Shown piece after piece: positions 44,604 through 52,401 of a stretch of 64,000 nt of DNA. The notes below the pieces were generated by a model. The model was not told the origin of the DNA. It searched no databases and saw nothing but the letters and a program-made list of their open reading frames with translations. Origin of the DNA: Desulfallas thermosapovorans DSM 6562 (GTDB lineage: Bacteria; Bacillota; Desulfotomaculia; Desulfotomaculales; Desulfallaceae). Each line of letters begins with the position of its first letter. The stretch's first letter is position 1. The stretch covers positions 163,606 to 227,605 of the forward strand of contig NZ_VNHM01000003.1 of NCBI RefSeq assembly GCF_008124625.1. The letters are read 5' to 3'. Both the position numbers and the translations under genes were made by a program.

Positions 44604-44630
44604 GGCCGGGAGTGGAGGTATCCCCCGGCC
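44604..44630. terminator. GC hairpin between capsid and tape-measure genes
   Basis: GGCCGGG and CCCGGCC form a 7-bp stem, enclosed by a wider AACTCC/GGAGTT pairing. A T run follows on the plus strand only, so on the coding strand it may reduce rather than stop transcription. Confidence 0.5.
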
Positions 44631-44708
44631 TTTTTGGAGTTAGCCAATCCTTTTAAAAAGGTCGCTATGTCAAGCAAGGCACGTCGGGCGCCATGCCTCG
44701 CCTATTAA

Positions 44709-45665
44709 CTATCTAAGTATCACAAATGCACTCTGTTCTGTGCCGTCTGTAAGCTGCAGCGGTTGCCTGATCCAGGGTTGCCCATCAACGTTCCAAGTGG
44801 CACGTATAATTGACTTGTTTTCTTCAAATAGTCGGCCAAAATAGGCACTGGAATCAATGAACGGACCACTGCCGTCTTTAATCAGGTATTTTGAAAAATC
44901 GCAAAGCACAAGGTCACCGCGCTGGCCCAGGTCCGGGGTTACAGGGGTAACGGCCAGGGGGAACCCTGCAAATGACTGGTTTCTACCGTCGCCGGGCCTG
45001 AACAATACATGGCCGCTGGGGCTAACCATCGTGAATAGCTGTGGTACTACTGTCACGCTGGCTACCCATACCGCGTTTTGCCACGATTGAGCAATTAACC
45101 GGGCCAACATGTTGATTATATCGGCATACTCTATTTGACCAGCGTTGAGCCTATCAACTTCAACCCGGGCCGGGCTATTAAGGACACCCAGGGGACGGCC
45201 AATACCGTCACCCGTCAAAAATGCCTCATCTTCGGCTTGGGATATTGAATTTCCGATTAAAGTATTAATATAGTTTTCTGCACTTGAATTACGAAGTAGC
45301 TTATCGGTTACAGTGCAATACCCGGATACCTCTTTGGGTTTCAGAATTATCTCGTCAAATGCCGCTTGGGTTTCTTGTTTCACGTCACCCTCGGCAGTCC
45401 ATTGCAGTCGCATACCGCTTAATGCCCTGGTACTCCTTTGGCGGAGGGCCGGGATCGACAAAGGCGCGTCCGGTGTTTCACCTGGCTGCAACGCAGTAGC
45501 ACGGGGGCGTACGATTGCGTTGTAATTAACCTTCAAAAGGGCGTCGCGAAAAGCTTCAGGTACAAGAAAGCCGCCACTGGCACCTTGTGTCATATTCATG
45601 CCGCGTAAATTTTCAGCTTCCCAACGGGTTGCAGCCACAAACTCAACAATATTTCTAAATTCCAT
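44709..45665 (-). CDS. HK97-fold major capsid protein 2, lacking the delta domain
   Basis: 318 residues. GASGGFLVPEAFRDALL, VTDKLLRNS, FLTGDGIGRPLGVLNSPA and LIKDGSGPF...WNVDGQPW are HK97 phage_capsid signatures. Its start MEFRNIVEF aligns with residue 91 of the neighbouring capsid protein (EFRNLGEF), so the N-terminal scaffolding domain is exactly absent. GGAGGT lies 7 bases before the ATG at 45665. It lies 48 bp after the other capsid gene and has evidently arisen by duplication or by acquisition of a relative. Confidence 0.9.
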   Translation of the reverse strand: MEFRNIVEFVAATRWEAENLRGMNMTQGASGGFLVPEAFRDALLKVNYNAIVRPRATALQPGETPDAPLSIPALRQRSTRALSGMRLQWTAEGDVKQETQAAFDEIILKPKEVSGYCTVTDKLLRNSSAENYINTLIGNSISQAEDEAFLTGDGIGRPLGVLNSPARVEVDRLNAGQIEYADIINMLARLIAQSWQNAVWVASVTVVPQLFTMVSPSGHVLFRPGDGRNQSFAGFPLAVTPVTPDLGQRGDLVLCDFSKYLIKDGSGPFIDSSAYFGRLFEENKSIIRATWNVDGQPWIRQPLQLTDGTEQSAFVILR

Positions 45666-45712
45666 TATCATTACCTCCGTAAGTGGGGCAGGGAGGTCCT
45701 GCCCCTTGTTTT

Positions 45713-46948
45713 TTATCGTAAACATACAAATGGGCTGACTGTGGTTTCTCCATCCTCCAGCAATAGCGGTTCCGTCACCCAGCCGGCACCGTCTACATTC
45801 CAAAAAATCCTAATTACCGTCTTATTTTCAATAAACCTGACGTGTTCCGAAGCCATCACAAACGGGCCGGAGCCGTCCTTAATCAGGTAGTAGCGTAAAT
45901 CAGATAACATAAGGCAACCTTCATTCGCAATAGTCGGAACGCGGCCGTTAAATCGGATGGGAATCCCGGCCAGTGTGCTGGGGATGCCTTTGCTGGCGTC
46001 ACCTTGGATAAAGATATACCGTCCAGCAGGGTCTTGCAGGGTAACCAATTGCGGTAAAGTCGTGATTGAGGCAATCCACACCGCACTGCTCCACGAATCC
46101 GGCAGTATCCGGGACAGCATATTAACTATGTCAGTATACTGAATGTTTCCGGCTTGTTGCCGGTTCACTATGATCCGGCCTGGGCAGTTGAGCACCCCGG
46201 CAGGTTTTCCCACACCATTACCTCGTAGGAAAGCATAATCTTCTGCAGCAGCAACGGCGTTCCGTAGCAGTTCGGTTATGAGCTGGGAAGCCGCTTCACT
46301 GTTACGCAGCAATTTATCAGTTACAACAACGTGCGCGGCAACTTCTTTTGGAGTCAATGTCACCGTCCCAAGTTCGGGTTCAGTCTCCGGTATAGGATCA
46401 CCCTCTGCAATCCACTGCACCGTCACGCCACCGAAAACACCTTCGTTGCCCTGTACTAGGGCGGGAATGGTAATACTTGCATCCGGGGCAGAGCCGGGCT
46501 CTATAATTGTGGCCCGTGGGCGCACTATGGCGGCTTCAGGGCTGATTTTTAGAATATCGTCCCGGAATTGTTGTGGTACCAGGAAGCCACCGGCACTGCC
46601 AACACCTGCGCTCATGGTACGAAGATCCCCGGGGCTAAAACGAACGGTTTCTAAAAACTCGCCCAAATTGCGGAACTCGCCGCTGCCACTTAGTGTGTCT
46701 TGATAGATCGGCGAATTTTGCCGCTGGTTGCACCAATCTTCAACCTCGCCCAAAGTTCGAAACGGGGCTGAAGGTTTGACACGCATTGCGGCGTCAACTT
46801 TTCCTTTAAGCCTGTTAAATTCGGCCAACAAGTCGTCCCACTCTCTTTGTTCGAACGAGTTGAAAGTCCGGTATTCCGCTGCCTCATGGAGGTCACGCAT
46901 TTCTCTTGCGATCTCGCCCATCCGGGCACGCATTTGTTCTATTGTCAT
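45713..46948 (-). CDS. HK97-fold major capsid protein 1, with N-terminal delta domain
   Basis: 411 residues. The first ~110 form the helical delta (scaffolding) domain (MTIEQMRARMGEIAREMRDL ... FNRLKGKVDAAM). The capsid fold follows from GSAGGFLVPQQFRDDIL to WNVDGAGWVTEPLLLEDG. In HK97 the delta domain is cut off by a protease at about this point, but no head protease is encoded in the element. The ATG follows AAGGAGAG by about 9 bases. Confidence 0.92.
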   Translation of the reverse strand: MTIEQMRARMGEIAREMRDLHEAAEYRTFNSFEQREWDDLLAEFNRLKGKVDAAMRVKPSAPFRTLGEVEDWCNQRQNSPIYQDTLSGSGEFRNLGEFLETVRFSPGDLRTMSAGVGSAGGFLVPQQFRDDILKISPEAAIVRPRATIIEPGSAPDASITIPALVQGNEGVFGGVTVQWIAEGDPIPETEPELGTVTLTPKEVAAHVVVTDKLLRNSEAASQLITELLRNAVAAAEDYAFLRGNGVGKPAGVLNCPGRIIVNRQQAGNIQYTDIVNMLSRILPDSWSSAVWIASITTLPQLVTLQDPAGRYIFIQGDASKGIPSTLAGIPIRFNGRVPTIANEGCLMLSDLRYYLIKDGSGPFVMASEHVRFIENKTVIRIFWNVDGAGWVTEPLLLEDGETTVSPFVCLR

Positions 46949-47275
46949 GTTGGCATCTCTCCTTATAGTTATTTAATCAGACAACCAACCGCCGGGGCCC
47001 CCCTTTGGTCTGATTGTTCAACAGTGCGCTTCCCTCGCCCGAGTTGGCGCACGGTTCAGGCCGCAATTTATGTCAAAGCGCATTTAGTAGGTGCGCTGAA
47101 TCCTCTTTTTTTGGGGATAAATTACTATTTTACCCCCTTTAAAAAGACCTAGCGATTTTTGCGGGTAACTAAGGGAATTTTTACCCCCCTAAGGGAGTTT
47201 TGCGAAGTTTTGCGTTTGACTGGGGCGCGGTCGAGGTTTTGAAAAATCTGTAGAGATTTATATACCCCCTTGGTG
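46949..47275. other. Region upstream of the capsid genes
   Basis: No gene. Two inverted repeats with similar arms occur: GTGCGC/GCGCAC (47024-47029, 47047-47052) and AGCGCA/TGCGCT (47077-47082, 47092-47097). They may be operators or mRNA hairpins controlling the structural genes. No clear sigma-A promoter could be assigned. Confidence 0.4.
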
Positions 47276-47482
47276 TTACTCCCATACGTCAGGCGGCAAC
47301 GCTCCAGCCATTGCCTTATGTAACTTGGTAAGCTCTTTCTCTTTTTTCTTATCGCCATAACTAATAAGGCTGGTAATATCGCGAACGAGCAACTGCCGCC
47401 CCGCCAAGCCATTAACTAAGGCCAGCAGTTCATCGTGGGTTAGTGTAAGTGTGTACTTATCTCCCTTTTGGGTAATTTTCAT
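47276..47482 (-). CDS. Small hypothetical phage protein, 68 aa
   Basis: MKITQKGDKYTLTLTHDELL then ALVNGLAGRQLLVRDI. GGTGAGGTA precedes the ATG at 47482. It looks like a compact alpha/beta protein. It directly follows the 60-aa gene. Confidence 0.6.
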   Translation of the reverse strand: MKITQKGDKYTLTLTHDELLALVNGLAGRQLLVRDITSLISYGDKKKEKELTKLHKAMAGALPPDVWE

Positions 47483-47486
47483 TACC

Positions 47487-47669
47487 TCACCGTCCCGCAA
47501 TTTTTTTTGCTTCCCGATCCCGCTGCTGCCGTGCCCGGGAAAACGCTTTGCCACGGGCTATGGCCTCTCGCCACAGGAGTGGGTCCGTTCTGAGCAGTTG
47601 GTACATCTCTGATTCGGTTAGGTATAGCCTACACTTTGTTAAGTTTATTTGTATGTACTTCACAAACAT
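47487..47669 (-). CDS. Small hypothetical phage protein, 60 aa
   Basis: MFVKYIQINLTKCRLYLTES then MYQLLRTDPLLWREAIARGK. The YxLLRTDPLLWxEAxxRGKAF pattern resembles short phage proteins of unknown function. Four bases separate it from the 68-aa gene. Confidence 0.6.
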   Translation of the reverse strand: MFVKYIQINLTKCRLYLTESEMYQLLRTDPLLWREAIARGKAFSRARQQRDREAKKIAGR

Positions 47670-47739
47670 CACCACCCAAACATTAATTCGTAAAGCTATA
47701 TGCCAATTTATTAACTACCCCCTAAAGGGAGGGTTTTGG

Positions 47740-47946
47740 TTGACGAATAAGGTGTTAACCCTTGGTATTACTAGGTTTAATTCGTCAACACCCCCTTGAC
47801 GAATCGTTGACGAATTACCCATTCGTCTTCTATTCGTCAACACCCCATTGACGAATTATTCCGCGCCATTACTGGCCTGAAGGGTTATTCGTCAACGCTA
47901 CCCCCCCACTTGACGAATCGCTAATCAAACAGCTTCAATTCGTCAA
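47740..47946. repeat. Iteron-like array of TTGACGAAT, candidate replication origin
   Basis: Nine exact copies of TTGACGAAT/ATTCGTCAA plus one partial copy in 207 bp. Plus orientation starts at 47740, 47796, 47807, 47848, 47910; minus orientation at 47780, 47821 (partial), 47832, 47887, 47938. Three pairs face each other across C-rich spacers (CACCCCC, CACCCCA and a 14-base one). Two neighbouring pairs are 11 bp apart. The array lies at the 3' end of the RepA-like gene, with the last copy inside it, as origins often do in small replicons and satellites. Confidence 0.8.
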
Positions 47947-49060
47947 CTTCTTTTACTGGCAACCCAAACAGTTTATTCCTTGTGCTACCATGTGTTACCA
48001 AAACACCAGCCTCAACAGCATTGTTTAATATTTTGCTAACTACAGAATGGGACAACTTGGTTAATTTCATAATGTCCTGCCGGGTAAAACCTGTTCCGTC
48101 CCAATAATTATTATTTATAGCGTCAAAGATTATTTGCCGCGTTGTTTTGGTTAAAGTAACGGACAGCTCAACCGGCATCCTGAGCCATTCCCGGCCATCC
48201 GCATCCACTTCATCCACCAGAGTAAAGGAGAAGGGCGGAAACTCCTTAAACCAGGACGCTAGGCTCCGCACGGTATAACTTGTCCCATCTTCGGCCACTT
48301 TCTTTTCAACGCCTACTATATTACCAACTAGGCGGGAAAGAACACCGGCACCAACGGAATCATGTTGCGTCATAGTCATGCTCATTTCACTGCGCTTTTT
48401 CTTGCGGGTATGGTGCATTAGAACTATTGCAATATTGCGCTTCATTGCACAATCCCTTAACCAGCTAATTAGGGGCTTAATGGCGCTGTTGTCGCTTTCA
48501 TCAACACCGTGGAAGCTAGTTAATGTGTCAACAAACATGATTTTAGGGTCCCAAACAGTTAACAGCGCGTTCAGCAGATTGCAGCCCTCGTCAGTGCTCA
48601 GGTCAAGGTCTGCGCCTTCCCGTCTGACTTCCTCGGCATACACAAAGCGCAACATGGTATCGTTAAAACCCCATCCGGTTTTCCTTAACCGGTAATTAAC
48701 CAGCTGGGGACCTGTGTCACCCATAAGATAAAGCACCCGGCAGGGCGGGGTATCGGTAAAGCCATCAAGAATAGTACCCCCCTTGGAAAGTTCGGCAGCC
48801 ATCCGCAAAGACAGCCACGTTTTACCAGCCTTTGGGTCACCCACCAGAAGTGTCACATAACCTGCAGGGAACATATGCGGCATAACCCAGTCGATTTTTA
48901 TTTCCTCGTTAATATTGGGCTTAGACAGCAGTTTGGCAATATTTATTCCCTTTTCTTCCGCTGGCTCTGGTTCTTGGTCTCTCCCCTGATTAAATAACCG
49001 GGCTACTTTCGGGTCATCCCTCGCTCTATTGAAAAGCTCATCGCCTGTTATTCGAGCCAT
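47921..49060 (-). CDS. RepA-like RecA-fold ATPase/helicase with C-terminal winged helix
   Basis: 379 residues. Walker A LLVGDPKAGKTWLS (about 71-84), Walker B PKIMFVDTLTSF (about 170) and VLMHHTRKKK are typical of the AAA_25/RepA hexameric helicase group. The C-terminal ~70 residues (GFTRQDIMKLTKLSHSVVSK) form a winged helix that could bind DNA. Its ATG overlaps the primase gene by 13 bp, so the two are coupled. It probably opens or unwinds the element origin. Confidence 0.9.
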   Translation of the reverse strand: MARITGDELFNRARDDPKVARLFNQGRDQEPEPAEEKGINIAKLLSKPNINEEIKIDWVMPHMFPAGYVTLLVGDPKAGKTWLSLRMAAELSKGGTILDGFTDTPPCRVLYLMGDTGPQLVNYRLRKTGWGFNDTMLRFVYAEEVRREGADLDLSTDEGCNLLNALLTVWDPKIMFVDTLTSFHGVDESDNSAIKPLISWLRDCAMKRNIAIVLMHHTRKKKRSEMSMTMTQHDSVGAGVLSRLVGNIVGVEKKVAEDGTSYTVRSLASWFKEFPPFSFTLVDEVDADGREWLRMPVELSVTLTKTTRQIIFDAINNNYWDGTGFTRQDIMKLTKLSHSVVSKILNNAVEAGVLVTHGSTRNKLFGLPVKEVDELKLFD

Positions 49061-49659
49061 TGTTGTACCTCCGGGTCCGTCAAAGCCAAAAGCTGTAAGT
49101 CGGGGTTGTTACTCAGTAAGCACCCAATTAAATACTCTTGGTAATCGGTTTTATGTAACAATTCAGCTAAATCATAATGTGCCTTATAGCCCCCAGCGGC
49201 CAATGCGCGGTTGGTAGTTCTTACGATTAAAGAAAGTACCTCTAATGCCCGTTCCCGTTTTTGATTAAAGATTTGCTTAATCTCACGCTTTTTAGCTGCC
49301 TCTATAGCCTGCTGCCTAGCTTTACGCCTAGCCTCCAGTGAAATCGGCTTATTGTTCACTTCAATACCAAAATCACGCGCGATCATCCGCGCCGCCTCAA
49401 TAGGACGCAACCCGAACACTTTGGCTACCAGGTCCGTCGAATCACCATATTCACCGCACCCAAAGCACCGCCACCCGCCATCAGGGAAAACGTAAAATGA
49501 TGGTTCTTTTTCACCGTGCAGCGGACAGCGGGCCACCCAACGGCGGCCTCGCTGGTGCAGTTGGGCGATGTTATAGTGATTAATAACATCAACAATATTA
49601 ACTTGCTTAACTAATTGAAAAATGTTGGTACTTTGTGGTACACTACTTGCAGCATACAA
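49048..49659 (-). CDS. CHC2 zinc-finger primase fragment
   Basis: 203 residues. The DnaG-type zinc-binding domain is complete (CPLH at 45-48, CFGC at 65-68, with GGWRCFGCGEYGD). The following part is helical and lacks a TOPRIM domain, so the protein is not a full primase. It may recognise the template for another primase, or act with the RepA-like ATPase whose start it overlaps. Confidence 0.85.
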   Translation of the reverse strand: MYAASSVPQSTNIFQLVKQVNIVDVINHYNIAQLHQRGRRWVARCPLHGEKEPSFYVFPDGGWRCFGCGEYGDSTDLVAKVFGLRPIEAARMIARDFGIEVNNKPISLEARRKARQQAIEAAKKREIKQIFNQKRERALEVLSLIVRTTNRALAAGGYKAHYDLAELLHKTDYQEYLIGCLLSNNPDLQLLALTDPEVQQWLE

Positions 49660-49703
49660 TTCACATCACCTCTGCCACTGCCCGGCCACCCGCGCCGGGT
49701 TTT

Positions 49704-49949
49704 CTATTTCAGCCGCCGGATTTTTCCACTGTCCACCGGTTCCGGCTGAACTAGGCTGGCCGCTTCCTGCTCGTCCAGCCACTGAAGTATACTACTCCGT
49801 CTGAAAAGCACACGTTTCCCCACTTTAATGTGTGGAATGATTTTCCTCCGGGCCCAGTCGTATATCGTCCACTCACTTACCCCGAGCATTTCCGCCGCTT
49901 CTTTTGCGTGGATTGTTTCGCGAAGTGCCTGTTTTATATCATTTTTCAC
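49704..49949 (-). CDS. Excisionase/HTH_17 protein
   Basis: 81 residues. HAKEAAEMLGVSEWTIYDWA and RRKIIPHIKVGKRVLFRRSS form a winged HTH of the excisionase type. It is the first gene of the minus-strand operon and divergent from the 279-aa gene next to the integrase, which fits control of excision or of the early operon. Confidence 0.85.
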   Translation of the reverse strand: MKNDIKQALRETIHAKEAAEMLGVSEWTIYDWARRKIIPHIKVGKRVLFRRSSILQWLDEQEAASLVQPEPVDSGKIRRLK

Positions 49950-49962
49950 TCTTTTTCCCTCC

Positions 49963-49992
49963 TTGATTTCATTTTAATATAAGTGTTATAAT
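49963..49992 (+). promoter_or_regulatory. Sigma-A promoter of the integrase operon
   Basis: TTGATT (49963-49968), 18-bp spacer and perfect TATAAT (49987-49992), 57 bp before the start of the 279-aa gene. Confidence 0.7.
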
Positions 49993-50049
49993 TTGGATAC
50001 AGCATTTATGCTTACTTTTATGCGGTACAGACAGTAGGAAGGTGAAAAA

Positions 50050-50889
50050 ATGGTAGTAAATTCAATCAATAAGCAAGATAATGTTACTGGCAATAAGGTA
50101 ATAAAAATTAACTATTCGATTAGTAAACCATACTGCATTACTAGGTTCCCGGTATATAGGGAATACACTTACTGGTTAGATGATAAACCCATTAATAACA
50201 TTAATAATTTGAAAGGCATTAAAATAAGAACATTGCTCAATAAATTGCAAATAGGCCCTACGCAGGAAGCCTGGGAGGAAGGCCCGATAGAAACCTACAA
50301 TCCGCTTAATTGCCGAATTGATGTTGCATTACAAAACTGTCGTGACGACATGGCTTTTGTGTCAAAATATGGCCTGCCACTTCCAACACAAGGCACACCT
50401 CCTAAAAATAGCGGATTATTTTGGCTTGTCTGTAAACCCTTATCATGGGCACAGTTTTATTGGGGAACATCTCCCAACAGTGAATTCGGACAAGCTATAA
50501 TTCAAAAAATTGACGAAATGTTTCCTAAGAATAACCTAAAAGATAAAGAAAAAATAAAAACATTTGTTTTACAACAGGCAAACGAGGCTATGAATGGTGT
50601 TCATTACAAAGTGCAGCTAATTAATGGTTATCTTGCCCCAGCAGTAGAGTTTGATAGCCTTTGGGATGTTGCCTGGTTTCAATTTTTACAAAATCTTGAT
50701 AAAGGGATAGAATATAGGCAATGCCCGGAATGCGGCAATTTATTTGTACCAGAACACGGAAAACAAAAGTTTTGCCCACCTGTAACAGATTTAAAAGGTA
50801 ATAAACTTACTAAGCGCAGCACCTGTGAAAATACTTGGAACCAACGAAAAAAAAGAGAACGTAATAAGGAAAAGAAGGTGATTAACTAA
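50050..50889 (+). CDS. Protein with C-terminal CGNR-like zinc finger, 279 aa
   Basis: The C-terminal 60 residues hold YRQCPECGNLFVPEHGKQKF followed by Cys-Pro and a later Cys in STCENTWNQRKKRERN, a treble-clef/CGNR-like zinc finger with a basic tail, suggesting nucleic-acid binding. The N-terminal 200 residues are not recognised. Codon use is A/T-rich compared with the integrase. Its stop overlaps the integrase start (TAATG). It might be an immunity repressor or control factor for integration. Confidence 0.7.
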   Translation: MVVNSINKQDNVTGNKVIKINYSISKPYCITRFPVYREYTYWLDDKPINNINNLKGIKIRTLLNKLQIGPTQEAWEEGPIETYNPLNCRIDVALQNCRDDMAFVSKYGLPLPTQGTPPKNSGLFWLVCKPLSWAQFYWGTSPNSEFGQAIIQKIDEMFPKNNLKDKEKIKTFVLQQANEAMNGVHYKVQLINGYLAPAVEFDSLWDVAWFQFLQNLDKGIEYRQCPECGNLFVPEHGKQKFCPPVTDLKGNKLTKRSTCENTWNQRKKRERNKEKKVIN

Positions 50890-52073
50890 TGGCCGGTTGG
50901 GTTGAAAAACGCGGCACCAATAAATGGCGGCTCAACGTCCCGGGTGGTACAGGTCCGGATGGCAGACGCAAAGTCTACCGCCGGACCATTGAAGCCACCA
51001 GCGAACGGGAAGCCAAAAAACAGCTTGATATATTTTCTGCCGAAGTGCAAAAGGGCCAGTATGTTGAACCCTCCAAGCTCACTTTTGCGGAATTCAGCCA
51101 ACAATGGCTTGAATCCAAAAAAGACTTGGCACCCAAAACCAGGCACCGGTACAAGCGAATGCTAGAATCCCGCATCCTCCCAGCCATGGGACATATGAAA
51201 CTTGAAAGTATAAAGCCATTTCATATCATGCAGTTTTACGAAAACCTGCAGGAATCAGGTATTCGGGAGGACGGCAAAGAAGGAACACTGTCGCCCACAA
51301 CTATACTTCACCACCACCGGCTGCTGGTTACCATATTTAACGCCGCCGTCAAATGGCAAATACTCCTTACCAATCCCGCCGCCCGGGTGGAAGCACCCAA
51401 GGTTCCCAGGAAGCCAGCCGCCTGCTATGATGAAAATGATATTGCAGCATTATTGGAAGCATTGGATTCGGAGGAACTAAAACACCGTGTCCTTGTTTAT
51501 ATTGCACTGTTCACAGGGTTACGCCGTGGTGAAATTATGGGCTTGGAATGGCAGGATGTAGACTTTGACAATTCCTTACTCCATGTAAGACGGTCTAGCC
51601 AATACCTACCCGGGCAGGGTAGCATTACGAAGGAACCAAAAAATGAAACGTCCAAGCGGGTTATATCAATTCCCAGCTTCGTCATGGCCTTAATTAAGCA
51701 ATATAAAACCCAGCAATCCCAGGAACGGTTAAAATTGGGTGACTTGTGGCAGGGTTCAGACAGGCTATTTACCACATGGGACGGCAAGCCCGGGCACCCG
51801 GAATGGCCTTCCCAGTGGTTTTCCAAGTTTATTAAAAAACACAAGCTGCCGCATTTACCCTTTCACGGCCTCCGCCATACCGCGGCCACCATGCTGATAA
51901 ATCAGAACATCCCGCTTAAAAACATATCCGGCAGGTTGGGTCATGCTAACCCTGCCACCACTGGGGCCATATACAGTCACTACCTGCAGAGTGCAGATAA
52001 AGCCATATCGGACAAGCTGGAAAATGCATACCAGCATATTATGCAAAAGGATACAAAAAAAAGACAGGTATAA
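50889..52073 (+). CDS. int: Tyrosine recombinase (integrase)
   Basis: 394 residues. An AP2-like arm-binding domain (WRLNVPGGTGPDGRRKVYRR) is followed by the SAM-like core-binding domain (about 65-165) and the catalytic domain: R212 in TGLRRGE, H326-x-x-R329 in FHGLRH, H352 in RLGHA and the nucleophile Y362 in IYSHY. It recombines the element with the tRNA-Arg 3' end 120 bp away. Its start overlaps the stop of the upstream gene. Confidence 0.97.
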   Translation: MAGWVEKRGTNKWRLNVPGGTGPDGRRKVYRRTIEATSEREAKKQLDIFSAEVQKGQYVEPSKLTFAEFSQQWLESKKDLAPKTRHRYKRMLESRILPAMGHMKLESIKPFHIMQFYENLQESGIREDGKEGTLSPTTILHHHRLLVTIFNAAVKWQILLTNPAARVEAPKVPRKPAACYDENDIAALLEALDSEELKHRVLVYIALFTGLRRGEIMGLEWQDVDFDNSLLHVRRSSQYLPGQGSITKEPKNETSKRVISIPSFVMALIKQYKTQQSQERLKLGDLWQGSDRLFTTWDGKPGHPEWPSQWFSKFIKKHKLPHLPFHGLRHTAATMLINQNIPLKNISGRLGHANPATTGAIYSHYLQSADKAISDKLENAYQHIMQKDTKKRQV

Positions 52074-52087
52074 ACCTGTCTTTTTTT
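52061..52087 (+). terminator. Terminator overlapping the integrase stop
   Basis: AAGACAGGT and ACCTGTCTT form a 9-bp stem followed by TTTTT; the stop codon TAA lies in its 4-base loop. Confidence 0.9.
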
Positions 52088-52105
52088 GCTCTCGTTAATT
52101 ATCTT

Positions 52106-52125
52106 TGCTCCCAAAATGCTCCCAA
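52106..52125. promoter_or_regulatory. Arm-type integrase binding sites, right end
   Basis: TGCTCCCAA at 52106-52114 and 52117-52125, an 11-bp step, the same motif and step as at the left end (39119-39149). Confidence 0.7.
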
Positions 52126-52193
52126 AACACCCTTTCAGCGAATTTCGCTAAAAAAGCAAAAACCCGCAAATCCTTGCGGGCCTTGACTTCCAG

Positions 52194-52269
52194 TGGTGCG
52201 CCAGGAGGGACTCGAACCCCCGACACGCGGTTTAGGAAACCGCTGCTCTATCCTCTGAGCTACAGGCGC
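52194..52269 (-). tRNA. tRNA-Arg (CCT), integration site of the element
   Basis: 76 nt with CCA. The loop TTCCTAA in the stem GCGGT/ACCGC gives anticodon CCT (codon AGG). Bases 52194-52238 are repeated at 38959-39003; here they restore the tRNA after integration (attR). Confidence 0.96.
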
Positions 52270-52401
52270 TTAACGGCGTATTCACTATTAAACTAAAATT
52301 AAGCTAAAAAAATGTTTTAAAACATTTTCGTTATTTACACATTAAACCAGTAAAACATAGCGACACAATTAGTATATACTTTTGTGTCGCCATAGGATTT
52401 G

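Larger units (their letters stand above)
38959..52238. mobile_element. 13.3-kb tRNA-Arg-integrated phage satellite-like element
   Basis: Bounded by a 45-bp perfect direct repeat of the tRNA-Arg(CCT) 3' end (38959-39003 and 52194-52238). It encodes a tyrosine integrase next to the intact tRNA, an excisionase-like protein, primase and RepA-like replication genes, an iteron-like array, two HK97-type capsid proteins, a tape-measure-like protein, an ArpU-like regulator and several small genes. Terminase, portal, head protease, tail tube, holin and lysin were looked for and are not visible. It may be a satellite that depends on a helper phage or a reduced prophage. Confidence 0.93.

Noticed and set aside
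45666..45803. N-terminal extension of the second capsid protein
   Set aside because: The extra 46 codons read through the end of the first capsid gene in another frame and do not resemble a delta domain.
47149..47412. 87-codon frame overlapping the 68-aa phage gene
   Set aside because: It lies in a different frame over a gene with a good ribosome-binding site and has no domain.
39593..47946. CRISPR array in the element
   Set aside because: The repeats are short 9-mers in both orientations without equal unique spacers, and there are no cas genes; they fit iterons or operators instead.
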